From positions 372,001 through 436,000 of the forward strand of contig NZ_JACXAD010000001.1 of NCBI RefSeq assembly GCF_014699115.1: a DNA stretch of 64,000 nt, in the 5' to 3' direction. This DNA is from Hymenobacter montanus. GTDB lineage: Bacteria; Bacteroidota; Bacteroidia; Cytophagales; Hymenobacteraceae. The notes under the pieces were generated by a model. That model saw nothing but the letters and a program-made list of their open reading frames with translations. It made no database searches and was not told the DNA's origin. The position numbers and the translations under genes were made by a program. Shown here one piece after another: positions 42,789 through 51,978 of this stretch (the first letter of the stretch is position 1; each line of letters begins with the position of its first letter).

Positions 42789-43006
42789 CTGACCCTGCTT
42801 AACCTCACCCCCTAACCCCGCATCTGCTTTATATGCAGAGTCCAAAATAGAGAGGGGACGGGTTCGGCGCGAATGTGCAACTGATCTCTAAGGAAGTCAG
42901 CAAGCCCGATTTTGAACGACTTTTTTACTTGATTCCCGCCTAGCGCATGTCCGGTTCCCCCTCTCCGGCGGAGAGGGGGTCAGGGGGTGAGGTTAAGCAG
43001 GGTCAG
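42789..43006. repeat. Nested inverted repeat (about 218 bp) beside the AraC gene
   Basis: Outer arms 42789-42819 and 42976-43006 are 31-base reverse complements with one mismatch (CTGACCCTGCTTAACCTCAC...). Inside the right part, CCCCCTCTCC and GGAGAGGGGG form a tight hairpin. A short tandem gaccctgct overlaps the left arm. It fills most of the 409-base gap and ends 4 bases from the AraC stop codon. The core is shared with the repeat inside pbpC. Confidence 0.85.
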
Positions 43007-43010
43007 GTTC

Positions 43011-43940
43011 CTACGCTACCATCTGCTTCCGGTATGCTCCCGGGGTGATGCCCTCGTACTTTTTGAACAGGGCCTGGAAGTGCGACAGGTTATTGAACCC
43101 CGCCCGCAAACACACCTCGGCCACGCTGGCCAGCGGATGGCGCAGCAGGCGCTTGGCCTCGGCCAGCCGCTCGCGAATGATGAACTCGACCGGGGTTAGG
43201 CCAAACTCCCGCTTGAAAACCCGGAAGAAGGTGGCCTTGCTCATGCAAGCCAGCGCGCTGAGCTTATCGATGCTCAGGTTTTCGGCCAAGTGCTGCTTGA
43301 TGTAGTCGACCACGGCGGCGAAGCGGTGGCTGGTGAGGTAACGGGCGTAATCGTGGAAAATAAGCTGGCGGGCCTGCGTTTGCATCAGGCGCACCAGCAG
43401 CTCTTGCAGGGTAAAACCGGCCAGCACGTCCTTGTTGATGTCGGTGGTGCGCGACACGGCCACCAGTCGGCTGAGCGTATCGGTGAGTTCGGGGGTGTTG
43501 GTGAGGTGGGCGTAATCGGGCGGCGGAAGCGCCCAGGGCGTGTGCACTTCAGCGCGGGGGTAGCGCTCATTCAGCAGGTCGACGGTGTGGCGAATGGTGT
43601 CGGGGGCGACAACCACGGCCAGGCACTGGGTGGGCTGGCCGTGGCAGGCCTCGGGAAAGTCAATTTCCATCCGCTCGTTTTTGTCGACCACCACCGACTC
43701 GCCGGGCAGGTAGTCGAAAGCGGGCCGGCCGGGTAAGTGCATCACCTTTTTGCCGCGCAGCATGGTAGTCAGGGCCAGGCCGTCGAGGCGCAGGGCCACG
43801 CGGTAGGCGGCGTGGTGGGTTTCGAATACGTTTAGCTCAAAGCCATCGAGCGCATATACGGTCCGGTTTTCAACCAGACTGTGCAGGCGTTCGAGGGCAA
43901 GCGGGGCAACGGCAGCGGGCAAGTGGACGCGGGAGCGCAT
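43011..43940 (-). CDS. AraC family regulator
   Basis: 309 residues. N-terminal ligand-binding domain of about 190 residues (cupin-like, PAFDYLPGESVVVDKNERMEIDFPE), then two helix-turn-helix units: NLSIDKLSALACMSKATFFRVFKREFGLTPVEFIIRERLAEAKRLL and SVAEVCLRAGFNNLSHFQALFKKYEGITPGAYRK. It is divergent from the aldehyde dehydrogenase and DUF779 genes; this order is common, and the protein is expected to sense an aldehyde or alcohol-related signal and activate them. Confidence 0.93.
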   Translation of the reverse strand: MRSRVHLPAAVAPLALERLHSLVENRTVYALDGFELNVFETHHAAYRVALRLDGLALTTMLRGKKVMHLPGRPAFDYLPGESVVVDKNERMEIDFPEACHGQPTQCLAVVVAPDTIRHTVDLLNERYPRAEVHTPWALPPPDYAHLTNTPELTDTLSRLVAVSRTTDINKDVLAGFTLQELLVRLMQTQARQLIFHDYARYLTSHRFAAVVDYIKQHLAENLSIDKLSALACMSKATFFRVFKREFGLTPVEFIIRERLAEAKRLLRHPLASVAEVCLRAGFNNLSHFQALFKKYEGITPGAYRKQMVA

Positions 43941-44111
43941 GGCAGGAAAAGCAGTAAGCAGCGTGGGGAGTTAGTCTCAGCAAGTTGCGATTATTCCCGC
44001 ACACTTTAAGAGGATACCACACCCGGCGAAGCGGTTAACCCGAGAACTTTACCGCGTTCCTACTTACTCACCTTTCAATTCTTTACATTCTTACATTTAT
44101 CACGCAGCGTC

Positions 44112-45641
44112 ATGGCAGAAACCCTCGAAGAAACCACCACTTTGGTGGCCCGCCCCCAATTCAAGTCCTATTACGATAACTTCATCGGCGGCCAGTGGGT
44201 GGCCCCGGTCAAAGGCCAGTACTTCGACAACCCCTCGCCCATCGATGGCAAGGCCTTTTGTAAAGTAGCCCGCTCTACCAAAGAAGACATCGAGCTGGCC
44301 CTGGATGCCGCTCACGCAGCCTTCCCCAGCTGGAGCAAGACCTCGGCCACCACGCGCAGCAACATACTGCTCAAGATTGCCGACATCATGGAAGCCAACC
44401 TGGCCCACCTGGCGGCCGTCGAAACCGTAGAGAACGGCAAGGCCATCCGCGAAACCATGGCGGCCGACCTGCCCCTGGCCATCGACCACTTCCGCTATTT
44501 CGCGGGCGTGATTCGGGCCGAAGAAGGCTCCGCTACCGAGTTGAACGAGCATACCTTGTCGTTGGTGATTCAGGAGCCGCTGGGCGTCATCGGCCAGATT
44601 ATTCCCTGGAACTTCCCGCTGCTGATGGCCACCTGGAAGATTGCTCCGGCTCTGGCCGCTGGCAACTGCGTGGTGGTGAAGCCCGCCGAGCAAACCCCGG
44701 CTAGCATCATGGTGCTGATGGAGCTGATTCAGGACGTGGTGCCGGCCGGCGTGCTCAACGTGGTGAACGGCTTCGGCCTGGAAGCCGGCAAGCCCCTGGC
44801 CAGCAACAAGCGCGTGCAGAAAGTGGCGTTCACCGGGGAAACCACCACCGGCCGCCTCATCCTCCAATACGCCGCCGAAAACATCATCCCCGTCACCATG
44901 GAGCTGGGTGGCAAGTCGCCCAACATCTTCTGCAAGTCGGTGATGGACCACGACGACGACTTCCTCGACAAGTGCATCGAAGGCGCCGTGATGTTTGCTC
45001 TGAACCAGGGCGAAATCTGCACCTGCCCCTCGCGCCTGCTGGTGCACGAGGACATCTACGACGCGTTTATGGCCCGCGTGATCGAGCGCGTAAAAGCCAT
45101 CCGACTTGGCAACCCTCTGGACCCCAACACCATGATGGGCGCGCAAGCCAGCAACGACCAGTTTGAGAAAATCCTGAGCTACCTGGAAATCGGCAAGGCC
45201 GAAGGAGCCGAGGTGCTGGTGGGCGGCGAAGCCTACACCCAACCAGATGGGGCCCTAGCTGAAGGTTATTACATTCAGCCGACCATCTTCCGCGGCCATA
45301 ATAAAATGCGGATTTTCCAGGAAGAAATCTTCGGGCCGGTGCTATCGGTCACCACGTTCAAGAGCAACGAGGAAGCCCTGGCCCTGGCCAACGATACCCT
45401 CTACGGCCTGGGCGCCGGCCTCTGGAGCCGCGATGCCCACGAGCTGTACACGATGCCCCGCGCCATTCAGGCCGGTCGCGTGTGGGTAAACTGCTACCAC
45501 GACTACCCGGCCGGCGCGCCCTTCGGCGGCTACAAGGCCTCAGGCTTTGGGCGCGAGAATCATAAGATGATGCTCAACCACTACCGCCAGACCAAGAACC
45601 TGCTCATCAGCTACAGCCAGCAGAAACTGGGCTTCTTCTAG
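44112..45641 (+). CDS. NAD-dependent aldehyde dehydrogenase
   Basis: 509 residues. Catalytic Glu264 in [10 protein letters not shown] and Cys303 in [11 protein letters not shown], cofactor loop [11 protein letters not shown], and the [21 protein letters not shown] stretch. Closest to ExaC/AldB-type acetaldehyde or short-chain aldehyde dehydrogenases. The AraC gene is divergent and DUF779 follows, as in known clusters for alcohol and aldehyde use. Confidence 0.95.
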   Translation: MAETLEETTTLVARPQFKSYYDNFIGGQWVAPVKGQYFDNPSPIDGKAFCKVARSTKEDIELALDAAHAAFPSWSKTSATTRSNILLKIADIMEANLAHLAAVETVENGKAIRETMAADLPLAIDHFRYFAGVIRAEEGSATELNEHTLSLVIQEPLGVIGQIIPWNFPLLMATWKIAPALAAGNCVVVKPAEQTPASIMVLMELIQDVVPAGVLNVVNGFGLEAGKPLASNKRVQKVAFTGETTTGRLILQYAAENIIPVTMELGGKSPNIFCKSVMDHDDDFLDKCIEGAVMFALNQGEICTCPSRLLVHEDIYDAFMARVIERVKAIRLGNPLDPNTMMGAQASNDQFEKILSYLEIGKAEGAEVLVGGEAYTQPDGALAEGYYIQPTIFRGHNKMRIFQEEIFGPVLSVTTFKSNEEALALANDTLYGLGAGLWSRDAHELYTMPRAIQAGRVWVNCYHDYPAGAPFGGYKASGFGRENHKMMLNHYRQTKNLLISYSQQKLGFF

Positions 45642-45671
45642 GCCGAAACCCTTGCTGAATACCTGTTGAAC

Positions 45672-45711
45672 AACGCCCGGGCCAGCGGCCACCGCTAGCG
45701 GCCCGGGCGTT
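45672..45711. terminator. Hairpin terminator after aldehyde dehydrogenase
   Basis: AACGCCCGGGCC and GGCCCGGGCGTT pair, with an inner AGCGG/CCGCT stem. It ends at TTTG, a short T-run. Confidence 0.7.
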
Positions 45712-45839
45712 TGTGCAGTGGCTATTGAGCACTGTAATTTTAACAGAGCATAAACCTTCTACCCTATATAACAAATTACTTAGGGCTGTTATAGAATCAG
45801 TTAATCTCGTTAGTTGCCCACTCCTCATTCACCATTCCC

Positions 45840-46244
45840 ATGCTTACTCCCAGAGTTCTCGTGACGCCAGCCGCCGAGGCCACCATCGACCTGCTTCGCG
45901 ACGAGCACGGCCCGCTCATGTTCCACCAAAGCGGCGGCTGCTGCGACGGCTCTTCGCCCATGTGCTTCACCAAGGGTGAGTTTCGCATTGGCGGCAACGA
46001 CGTGTGGCTGGGTCAGATTCACGGCTGCGACTTCTTCATGAGCACCAGCCAGTTCGAGTACTGGCAGCATACCCAGCTCACGGTGGACGTGACCAAGGGC
46101 CGCGGGGCCAGCTTCTCGCTGGAAATCCCGCTGGGCGTGCGGTTTCTCATCCGCTCGCGGCTGTTCACTGAGGAAGAGTCCAGGAACCTGGAGCCCGTGC
46201 GCGTGGGAGAAGAATACCTGGCCCAGCAGGCGGCCGAAGCCTGA
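45840..46244 (+). CDS. DUF779 domain protein
   Basis: 134 residues. Conserved HQSGGCCDGSSPMCF with four cysteines, and QFEYWQHTQLTVDVTKGRGASFSLE. DUF779 proteins follow aldehyde dehydrogenase genes in many bacteria and may help it by binding metal or the substrate; function unproven. The hairpin between the two genes suggests some separate control. Confidence 0.88.
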   Translation: MLTPRVLVTPAAEATIDLLRDEHGPLMFHQSGGCCDGSSPMCFTKGEFRIGGNDVWLGQIHGCDFFMSTSQFEYWQHTQLTVDVTKGRGASFSLEIPLGVRFLIRSRLFTEEESRNLEPVRVGEEYLAQQAAEA

Positions 46245-46314
46245 GCACCAACGCCAATCGGCCCGACTCGGCAAAGGGGCCACTATGTAAAACCTTTCTC
46301 AGTTCAATTCCTGT

Positions 46315-46404
46315 CGTCAGGCTCCCCTCTCTTGCGGCTTCGCGCATGAAGCGAACCGGGCTCGTACCCGCTAGGGCCCGCTCCGCAGGGGGCACGTGAG
46401 GTTT
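46315..46404. repeat. Partial copy of the GAGAGGGG repeat, inverted
   Basis: Starts CGTCAGGCTCCCCTCTCTTGC and contains GCGGCTTCGCGCATGAAGCG. The reverse complement matches the repeat at 54650-54711 closely. An insertion of about 30 bases distinguishes this copy. Confidence 0.8.
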
Positions 46405-46427
46405 CCCCAGTGCACCTGCGCGCTTCT

Positions 46428-46895
46428 TCAGCCCAGAAAGTGGTAGAGGAACGTAACTACGCCCGTGTAAGCCGGCTTTTTGAGGCCATCCACTTCCATC
46501 GTTATGCCCACCCGGGCCTTGGCAATGCCGCGCAGGTTAGTCACGGAAAGCAGGGTGGCCCGCAGATGCACCGAGCTGTTCACCGCCACGGCTTGGTTGA
46601 AGCGCAGGGTCTCGACCTCGTAGTTCACCTGCATTTTCAAGTTCTCAATGACCACGATTTGCTGCCAGAGGTAGGGCAAGAGGGCCAGGGTGAGGTAGCC
46701 GTGGGCAATAGTGGTCTGAAATGGCGACTCGGCCTGGGCCCGGGCGGCATCCACGTGAATCCACTGGAAGTCGAGGGTGGCGGCCGCAAACTGATTGATC
46801 TGCTCCTGGGTGATGAGGTGGAGCGGCGAGACGCCCAGCTCCTGGCCCACGCGGGCTTCTAGCTCGGTCAGGCTACGAATGATTAGTTTGCTCAT
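46428..46895 (-). CDS. MaoC family dehydratase
   Basis: 155 residues, single hot-dog fold. The hydratase motif is visible as DFQWIHVDAARAQAESPFQTTIAHGYLTLALLPYL (Asp and His catalytic pair). It hydrates enoyl-CoA or related thioesters. A clear -7 element lies just upstream. Confidence 0.92.
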   Translation of the reverse strand: MSKLIIRSLTELEARVGQELGVSPLHLITQEQINQFAAATLDFQWIHVDAARAQAESPFQTTIAHGYLTLALLPYLWQQIVVIENLKMQVNYEVETLRFNQAVAVNSSVHLRATLLSVTNLRGIAKARVGITMEVDGLKKPAYTGVVTFLYHFLG

Positions 46896-46926
46896 GGACG
46901 GTGGTTAGCAGGCGGATAGAGGGCCG

Positions 46927-46934
46927 CAAACATA
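46927..46934 (-). promoter_or_regulatory. -7 promoter element of the MaoC gene
   Basis: Minus-strand TATGTTTG, fitting TAnnTTTG, about 32 bases before the start. Confidence 0.6.
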
Positions 46935-47028
46935 CGCCCGCCACCCGTTACCGGCGGCCTGCCCCTAGGCTTTTTCATTACTCGACGGCGAGCGGCCACT
47001 GTAGGCCAGGAAGCTGGCTACTCCGCGA

Positions 47029-47766
47029 TTACAGCTGGTCGAGCCGGCCGCCGTCGATGCGTACTTCGGCGCCTTGCACGAAGGCGGCGTCATCCGATGC
47101 CAGGTAGGCGATAACGGCGGCCACGTCCTCGGGCCGGCCCACGTCGGCTTTGTTGAGGGCTTCGACGCCGCTTCGCACGTTGGGGTTTTCCCAGAGCATG
47201 GGCGTGTCGATGGCCCCGGGCAGCACAGCGTTGGTGCGGATGCCTTTGGCCTTGCCTTCCAGCGAGGCCGAGCGCGTGAGCGACAACAGACCAGCCTTGG
47301 CAGCCGCGTAGGGGGCTACCAACGGACTGGTCTCCACGGCGTGAATGCTGGCCACGTTCACGATGGCGCCGCCGGGCTTCATGTGCAGGAAAGCCAGCTT
47401 GGTGAAGTAGAAGGCCCCCAGCAAATCCACGTTCAGGACGCGCAGCCATTCGTCGCCGGTCAGTTGCTCGAGGGGCTTGAACTGCATGAGGCCGGCGTTG
47501 TTCACCACCACGTCGAGGCGGCCGAACCGCTCCAGGGCCCCGTCTACGGTGGCTTGCACCTGCTTTTCCAGGGATACGTTGCAGAGGCTGGGCCACACGT
47601 CGGGGGCACCGGCGGCCTGCACCGCCGGCACGGCGGCGTCAAGGCTGGCCTGGTTATAGTCGGCCAGCACGAGGCGGGCACCTTCGGAAGCCAGGCGTTT
47701 GGCGACTGCCAGGCCGATGCCACTGCCACTACCGGTGACAATGGCCACTTTGTCCTTGAATCTCAT
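47029..47766 (-). CDS. SDR family oxidoreductase
   Basis: 245 residues. Classical SDR: VTGSGSGIGLAVA nucleotide site, NNAG, Ser in VASIHA, YAAAK as YxxxK, and a typical GAIDTPM loop and IDGGRL ending. NAD(P)-dependent alcohol/ketone oxidoreductase; substrate unknown. It is followed upstream by the heptamer repeat that separates it from the GH1 gene. Confidence 0.94.
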   Translation of the reverse strand: MRFKDKVAIVTGSGSGIGLAVAKRLASEGARLVLADYNQASLDAAVPAVQAAGAPDVWPSLCNVSLEKQVQATVDGALERFGRLDVVVNNAGLMQFKPLEQLTGDEWLRVLNVDLLGAFYFTKLAFLHMKPGGAIVNVASIHAVETSPLVAPYAAAKAGLLSLTRSASLEGKAKGIRTNAVLPGAIDTPMLWENPNVRSGVEALNKADVGRPEDVAAVIAYLASDDAAFVQGAEVRIDGGRLDQL

Positions 47767-47774
47767 AGGGTTGG

Positions 47775-47945
47775 TTTTTGGTGCTTGGTGCTTGGGGCTT
47801 GGTTGTTGGATTTTGGTTGTTGCTGCTTGGTACCTGGGTTTTAGTGTTTAGCATGGAGGCTTACGATAACTCATAATACCAGAACATCCCAAGCACCAAG
47901 CACCAAGCACCAAGCACCAATAACCAAGCACCAAGCACTAACAAC
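47775..47945. repeat. Heptamer tandem repeat in both orientations
   Basis: The right part (47890 onward) is about eight units of CAAGCAC, with one variant unit. The left part (about 47775-47845) is a degenerate array of its reverse complement (TTGGTGC, TTGGGGC, TTGGTTG). Together they can form a long imperfect hairpin between the SDR start and the GH1 stop. Confidence 0.85.
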
Positions 47946-49264
47946 TATGAACCGTCAGCCGAGGGCGTATTGGCGGCGGCGGTGGATTGATCGGAATTGT
48001 TGGATTTTACATTGGCTTGCTGCTGTTTGGCCCAGCCTTGCTTGATCTCGCTGGGCATCACGATGGGCACTTGCAGGCAGACACTTTGGGCGGGCAGCAC
48101 CTGGTTCCAGTCGGCGATGAGCTGCTTGTAGGCCGAGCCCACGGGGCGGATGTTGCGGCTGAGGTCGTAAAGTCCCAGGGGGTTGACGATGCCATTGGGC
48201 TCGCGCAGGGCGGTATCCCAATCAACTTGGTCGGTGAGCGAGTACCAGGTGAAGCCAATCACGGGCACGCCGTCGTTGCGCACGCGGAGCACGTTGGCCC
48301 ATTCTTTCCAGAGCCAGTTCACGGCCTCGTCGCCTCTGGGGCCTTGCCAGAGGTTGGTTTCGGTGTGCATCACGGGCAGGCGGTAGCGGTCGTGATATTG
48401 CCGGGTGATGACGTGGTAGCCAAACACCTCGCCCGCCGCGCGCGTGGTACCATCGGGTGAAACGCGGTGCTCGTTGGTTTGGTAGTAGTCGTTACCCATG
48501 ATGCAATGATGCTTCAGGTTGTTGTGCAGGAAGAAGTGGTACTCCTCACGCGTCATGCCGTTGTCGAGCAGGTATTCGTACATCTCGGAGTTCACGCGGC
48601 GCCCGTAGTTCAAGTCCAGCGATAGAAACCGGCGGGCGTTCATGATTTCGGCGGGCCTGATGGCCGCCGGGTTCTCGGCGTGAAAGTACTCCGACGACTC
48701 ACTCTGAATAAAAATGGCATCGGGTCGCACTTCCAGGATGGCCCGCATGGCCAGCACGTTGGCCTTCACGAGGTGCTTGAGGGCCGTTACGAAGCCCTGG
48801 TCGCTGGTGAGCTGCTCGTTCCACCAGCCGTACAGCGCCGAAAACTGGGCGCAGATGTACATCTCGTTTACTGGGGTGTAGAGCTGCACCCACGGAAACC
48901 GCCCGGCGAAAGCCCCGGCGTACTGCGCGAACAGTGCCGGGAAGTCGGGGTTCTGGAAGTTGCCGATCCAGTCGGGCACCCCGAAGTGGCACAAGTCCAC
49001 GATGGGGGAAATGTCGCGCCGCCGCAAGTCCTGAAACGTGGTGTCGGCAAACGACCAGTCGTACTTGCCGGGCCCCAGAAACGTGGTGTGAATGGGAGGG
49101 CCGTAGCGCAAAAACCGAATGCCCAATTCCTCGACCAGGTCGAAGTCTTTCTGCCAAAAGGTGTAGTGGCCGCATTTTTCCATTTCATCCACCCGCAGCT
49201 TACCGTTCCGGATGGTGGGGTTGCTGTTTTCGATGCCAGTAGCGAAAAGGAACTGAGGACCCAT
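47945..49264 (-). CDS. Family 1 glycoside hydrolase (beta-glucosidase-like)
   Basis: 439 residues from the ATG before FLFATGIENSNPTI; a longer frame upstream lacks a signal and is less likely. TIM barrel: acid/base Glu134 in YTPVNEMY and probable nucleophile Glu302 in MHTETNLWQ, plus FTWYSLTDQVDWD near the end. It likely removes a glucosyl or other beta-sugar residue. A Ser/Ala/Asn-rich tail follows the domain. No signal peptide, so cytoplasmic. Confidence 0.9.
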   Translation of the reverse strand: MGPQFLFATGIENSNPTIRNGKLRVDEMEKCGHYTFWQKDFDLVEELGIRFLRYGPPIHTTFLGPGKYDWSFADTTFQDLRRRDISPIVDLCHFGVPDWIGNFQNPDFPALFAQYAGAFAGRFPWVQLYTPVNEMYICAQFSALYGWWNEQLTSDQGFVTALKHLVKANVLAMRAILEVRPDAIFIQSESSEYFHAENPAAIRPAEIMNARRFLSLDLNYGRRVNSEMYEYLLDNGMTREEYHFFLHNNLKHHCIMGNDYYQTNEHRVSPDGTTRAAGEVFGYHVITRQYHDRYRLPVMHTETNLWQGPRGDEAVNWLWKEWANVLRVRNDGVPVIGFTWYSLTDQVDWDTALREPNGIVNPLGLYDLSRNIRPVGSAYKQLIADWNQVLPAQSVCLQVPIVMPSEIKQGWAKQQQANVKSNNSDQSTAAANTPSADGS

Positions 49265-49581
49265 GCAAAACGAGTAAGGCACCCGCCGGAGCTGGCGCAA
49301 TGGAAGAAGCCGGCGGGCCCCGCTGCAGCCCGCCAACCCGTTTACTGTATTTGCTACGGTGGCGTTGCACCGACATGGGCAATAAGCACGGCGGCTCCAG
49401 AATGGCGGCGCATCGAAGCGGTGGAAGCGCCCGCCACCAAGTACCATCTCAAGCACCCTCGCTGACTACTGCGGTCCTTTCTGTAGCCCTCTTCTTGAAA
49501 TTCGAGCACCATTTCCAGCACCCCCGCGGGCCGCCCCGTCTTTGGCGACCGGGGCCGCCCGGTGGCCAGCGGATGAATGAC
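49265..49581. other. Upstream region of the GH1 gene
   Basis: No second gene recognised. The long frame continuing upstream of the GH1 start is not supported by a signal or domain. It contains no clear -7 element. Confidence 0.35.
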
Positions 49582-49842
49582 TAGCTAACCCAAGTTGCGG
49601 ACTAGCCGCGTGGCGGCGATAGGTTGGTAGAGCATGGTACCCCGGGCCAATCCAGAGCCGCATAGCGGTGGCAGACCAACGCCACCCGCCGAAGGTGTCA
49701 CCGCTACGCGGCTCTCAACCACCTGACCTCTTTTAAACTACTACCAACCTCCCGCCGCTACGCGGCTCTCAACTGCATGGCCTCTTTGAAATATTACCGA
49801 CCTCCCGCCGCGATGAAGCTAGTTCGCAACTCGGGTTAGCTA
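49582..49842. mobile_element. MITE-like element with 25-bp inverted ends
   Basis: Left TAGCTAACCCAAGTTGCGGA... (49582-49606) and the reverse complement at 49818-49842 match at 23 of 25 bases. Inside are two direct copies of about 57 bases containing CGCTACGCGGCTCTCAAC and a further inverted piece (GAGCCGCATAGCGG). No coding capacity. Size and ends are typical of small non-autonomous elements; no target duplication could be seen. Confidence 0.75.
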
Positions 49843-50037
49843 TTAGCTACAGGCTTTTACCCAGACGTTACCCTCGCCAGGTCTCTCCTGGTGCCAGCCA
49901 CGCCGTTATCGCGCTTGGCAAAACCGGGGTTCGTAAGCTGTTTACGGTCCTCACATTCTGATACTGGCTCGCGTTTAACGTTGGTCCGCTCGGCATAATG
50001 CTTCTTGCTCAAGCAATGCCGACGCTGGTTCTACGTC
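49843..50037. other. Intergenic region before cmk
   Basis: No gene or RNA recognised. A weak CCAGG/CCTGG hairpin near 49880. Confidence 0.3.
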
Positions 50038-50727
50038 CTAGGCGTGCGGCGCAAACAGGGCGGCCGACACCCGTTCGAGTACGAAGTCTACTTGCTCGTC
50101 AATCACCAGGTGCGTGGTGTCGAGCAGCACGGCATCGGGGGCGCGGCGCAGGGGGCTTTCGGCGCGGGTTGAGTCGAGGTGGTCGCGCTTGCGCAGGTTC
50201 TCGATGATGTCGTCGAGCGGGACCTGTTCGCCTTTCTCGGCCAGCTCGATTTGGCGGCGTTGGGCCCGCACCACCACGTCGGCGGTCATGAACACCTTCA
50301 CTTCGGCATCGGGGAACACCGTGGTGCCGATGTCGCGGCCGTCCATCACCACGCCGCGCCTGCGACCCATGCGCTGCTGCTGGGCCACCATGGCGTGCCG
50401 CACCAGCGGGATGACCGACACCTCACTCACCGAATTGGAAATAACCATCTGGCGGATGTCGTCCTCCCGGTTCACGCCGTCGAGAAAAACCTCGTTGCGG
50501 CCCGTGCGCCGGTTACGGCGGAAGCTGATGTGCAGGGCGTGCAGGGCAGCTTCAACCTGGTCTAGATTTTCAAACGAGATGTTATGCTCCAGCAAGTACA
50601 GCGTTACGGCGCGGTACATGGCCCCGGTATCGACATAAGCGTAGTGCAGCGCGGCGGCAACAGCTTTCGCGGTAGTGCTTTTGCCACACGAAGAATAGCC
50701 ATCAATGGCGATAACGAGTTGTTTCAT
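50038..50727 (-). CDS. cmk: Cytidylate kinase
   Basis: 229 residues. P-loop GYSSCGKST near residue 10, then YVDTGAMYRA, and MDGRDIGTTVFPDAEVKVFMTA with the LID region (RAQRRQIELAEKGEQVPLDDIIENLRKRDHLDSTR). It phosphorylates CMP and dCMP. Start placed at the second ATG, immediately before the P-loop strand. An unknown gene lies 31 bases upstream, probably co-transcribed. Confidence 0.96.
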   Translation of the reverse strand: MKQLVIAIDGYSSCGKSTTAKAVAAALHYAYVDTGAMYRAVTLYLLEHNISFENLDQVEAALHALHISFRRNRRTGRNEVFLDGVNREDDIRQMVISNSVSEVSVIPLVRHAMVAQQQRMGRRRGVVMDGRDIGTTVFPDAEVKVFMTADVVVRAQRRQIELAEKGEQVPLDDIIENLRKRDHLDSTRAESPLRRAPDAVLLDTTHLVIDEQVDFVLERVSAALFAPHA

Positions 50728-50758
50728 AACGACGCGGGCGGCCATTGGCCCCGCAAGA

Positions 50759-51163
50759 TTACGAAATCCAGGCTTTACGCCCGGCGGGCGGGGCCTTCAA
50801 CCGGTTCGGAACGGACGCAAAGAAAGCCGCTACCGACGCGCTTTCTCCCTCATTCAGTTGGGTATCGACCAAACGAAAGGGATTAAAAAAAAATCTCCCG
50901 GCCAGCCCGACACCGGTCGTGCCATCGCGCCCGGTGCCCCACTCGCCCCGGTACACCTGCACCAGGCAATGCCCCAGATAACACCCCAGCGCCATGATAA
51001 AGCCCGGCCGGTCGGCCGCCCCCAGCTCGCCGCGCTGCGCCTGAATGAAATTGGCCAGATGGGCCACGCCCTCGGCATCGAAGGCTTTCAGCTTCAACTG
51101 CACGCGCACTTGCTCGGCAGCAGCCTGAATGGAATCGAGCGGATTAGCGGGGCTGTCGGCCAT
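50759..51163 (-). CDS. Hypothetical protein in cmk operon
   Basis: 134 residues, soluble, family not recognised. Middle part FIMALGCYLGHCLVQVYRGEWG followed by a beta stretch (GRFFFNPFRLVDTQL) and SVAAFFASVP near the end; this resembles small alpha-beta proteins (DUF3806-like) that occur next to housekeeping genes. It reads toward cmk and stops 31 bases before it. Confidence 0.7.
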   Translation of the reverse strand: MADSPANPLDSIQAAAEQVRVQLKLKAFDAEGVAHLANFIQAQRGELGAADRPGFIMALGCYLGHCLVQVYRGEWGTGRDGTTGVGLAGRFFFNPFRLVDTQLNEGESASVAAFFASVPNRLKAPPAGRKAWIS

Positions 51164-51253
51164 TCGGATTAAGGGTTAAGGGCACTATTCATCATGTTTA
51201 GAGCAGGAATGGCTCAGCGCAACGGCATACCGCAAGAAAGCAACAAAAGCTAT

Positions 51254-51919
51254 CTAGTGCAAGGGGTTGGTGCGCCGAAAATCAGCATATTCCTCAACGA
51301 TTTTCACTACCTCGTCACGCCCCAGCTTGCCGCTGGCAATTTTCGCGCTCAAGGCCGGCGAGTCTTTCACAATAGCCAGCATGGCCGTTTTAAACTCGGC
51401 TCTTCCGGTAGGCAATAGCTGCATAGAAACGTGGGGACGAATCAAAAAATAAGTCGCCCGACCTGACTCATAGTAGAGTGCTAACAGTCGTATTCCTTGC
51501 CGATTAACACACGAATGTAAAAAATCGGGCTTCGGGGGCGCGACCTTTCTGCCAGGCAAATCTTTAACGACTAAAAAGGTGTCCTGTTTTACAACCAGTT
51601 GCTGTATTGTTTCAGAGGTAAAGCGCTGTTTATGAGCCGTACTATCCTTCGGGGTCAGTTGATTTCCATCAAATATTAACTTGGAGCAACTATGCCAGCT
51701 CCCATCTGGCAATTGGTAGCTGCCTGCCCCCTTACGATAAGCTGGCGACTTACTATCAGGAAAATACATAAAGCGTAGCGTCATGTCTGTTGTAGGCAGA
51801 CGCGCTGGCGGGTTGTAGGTGGGCATTGTCATCGGCCCCGTCTGGGCCAGGCTAGCACGACTCAACAATAGCGCCGCCACCAGCAGGCTCAACTTTACGA
51901 AACTAGCACAGCTGCGCAT
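51254..51919 (-). CDS. Secreted protein of unknown function
   Basis: 221 residues. Signal peptide (LLVAALLLSRASLAQ), then a beta-rich domain of about 150 residues (DMTLRFMYFPDSKSPAYRKGAG, SYQLPDGSWHSCSKLIFDGNQL) and a helical C-terminus. Two cysteines in the body could bond. Not recognised. Alone, reading toward the cmk operon. Confidence 0.75.
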   Translation of the reverse strand: MRSCASFVKLSLLVAALLLSRASLAQTGPMTMPTYNPPARLPTTDMTLRFMYFPDSKSPAYRKGAGSYQLPDGSWHSCSKLIFDGNQLTPKDSTAHKQRFTSETIQQLVVKQDTFLVVKDLPGRKVAPPKPDFLHSCVNRQGIRLLALYYESGRATYFLIRPHVSMQLLPTGRAEFKTAMLAIVKDSPALSAKIASGKLGRDEVVKIVEEYADFRRTNPLH

Positions 51920-51978
51920 CAGGTATTATCTGTTCGATATAGGGCTGCATGCCCCTAATTTAAAGTGAGATCTTATTC

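Noticed and set aside
44100..45242. 380-residue open frame opposite the aldehyde dehydrogenase gene
   Set aside because: Antisense to a textbook enzyme; rich in His, Val and Gly from codon reversal.
47890..47945. CRISPR array
   Set aside because: The units are seven bases with no unique spacers; a tandem repeat only.
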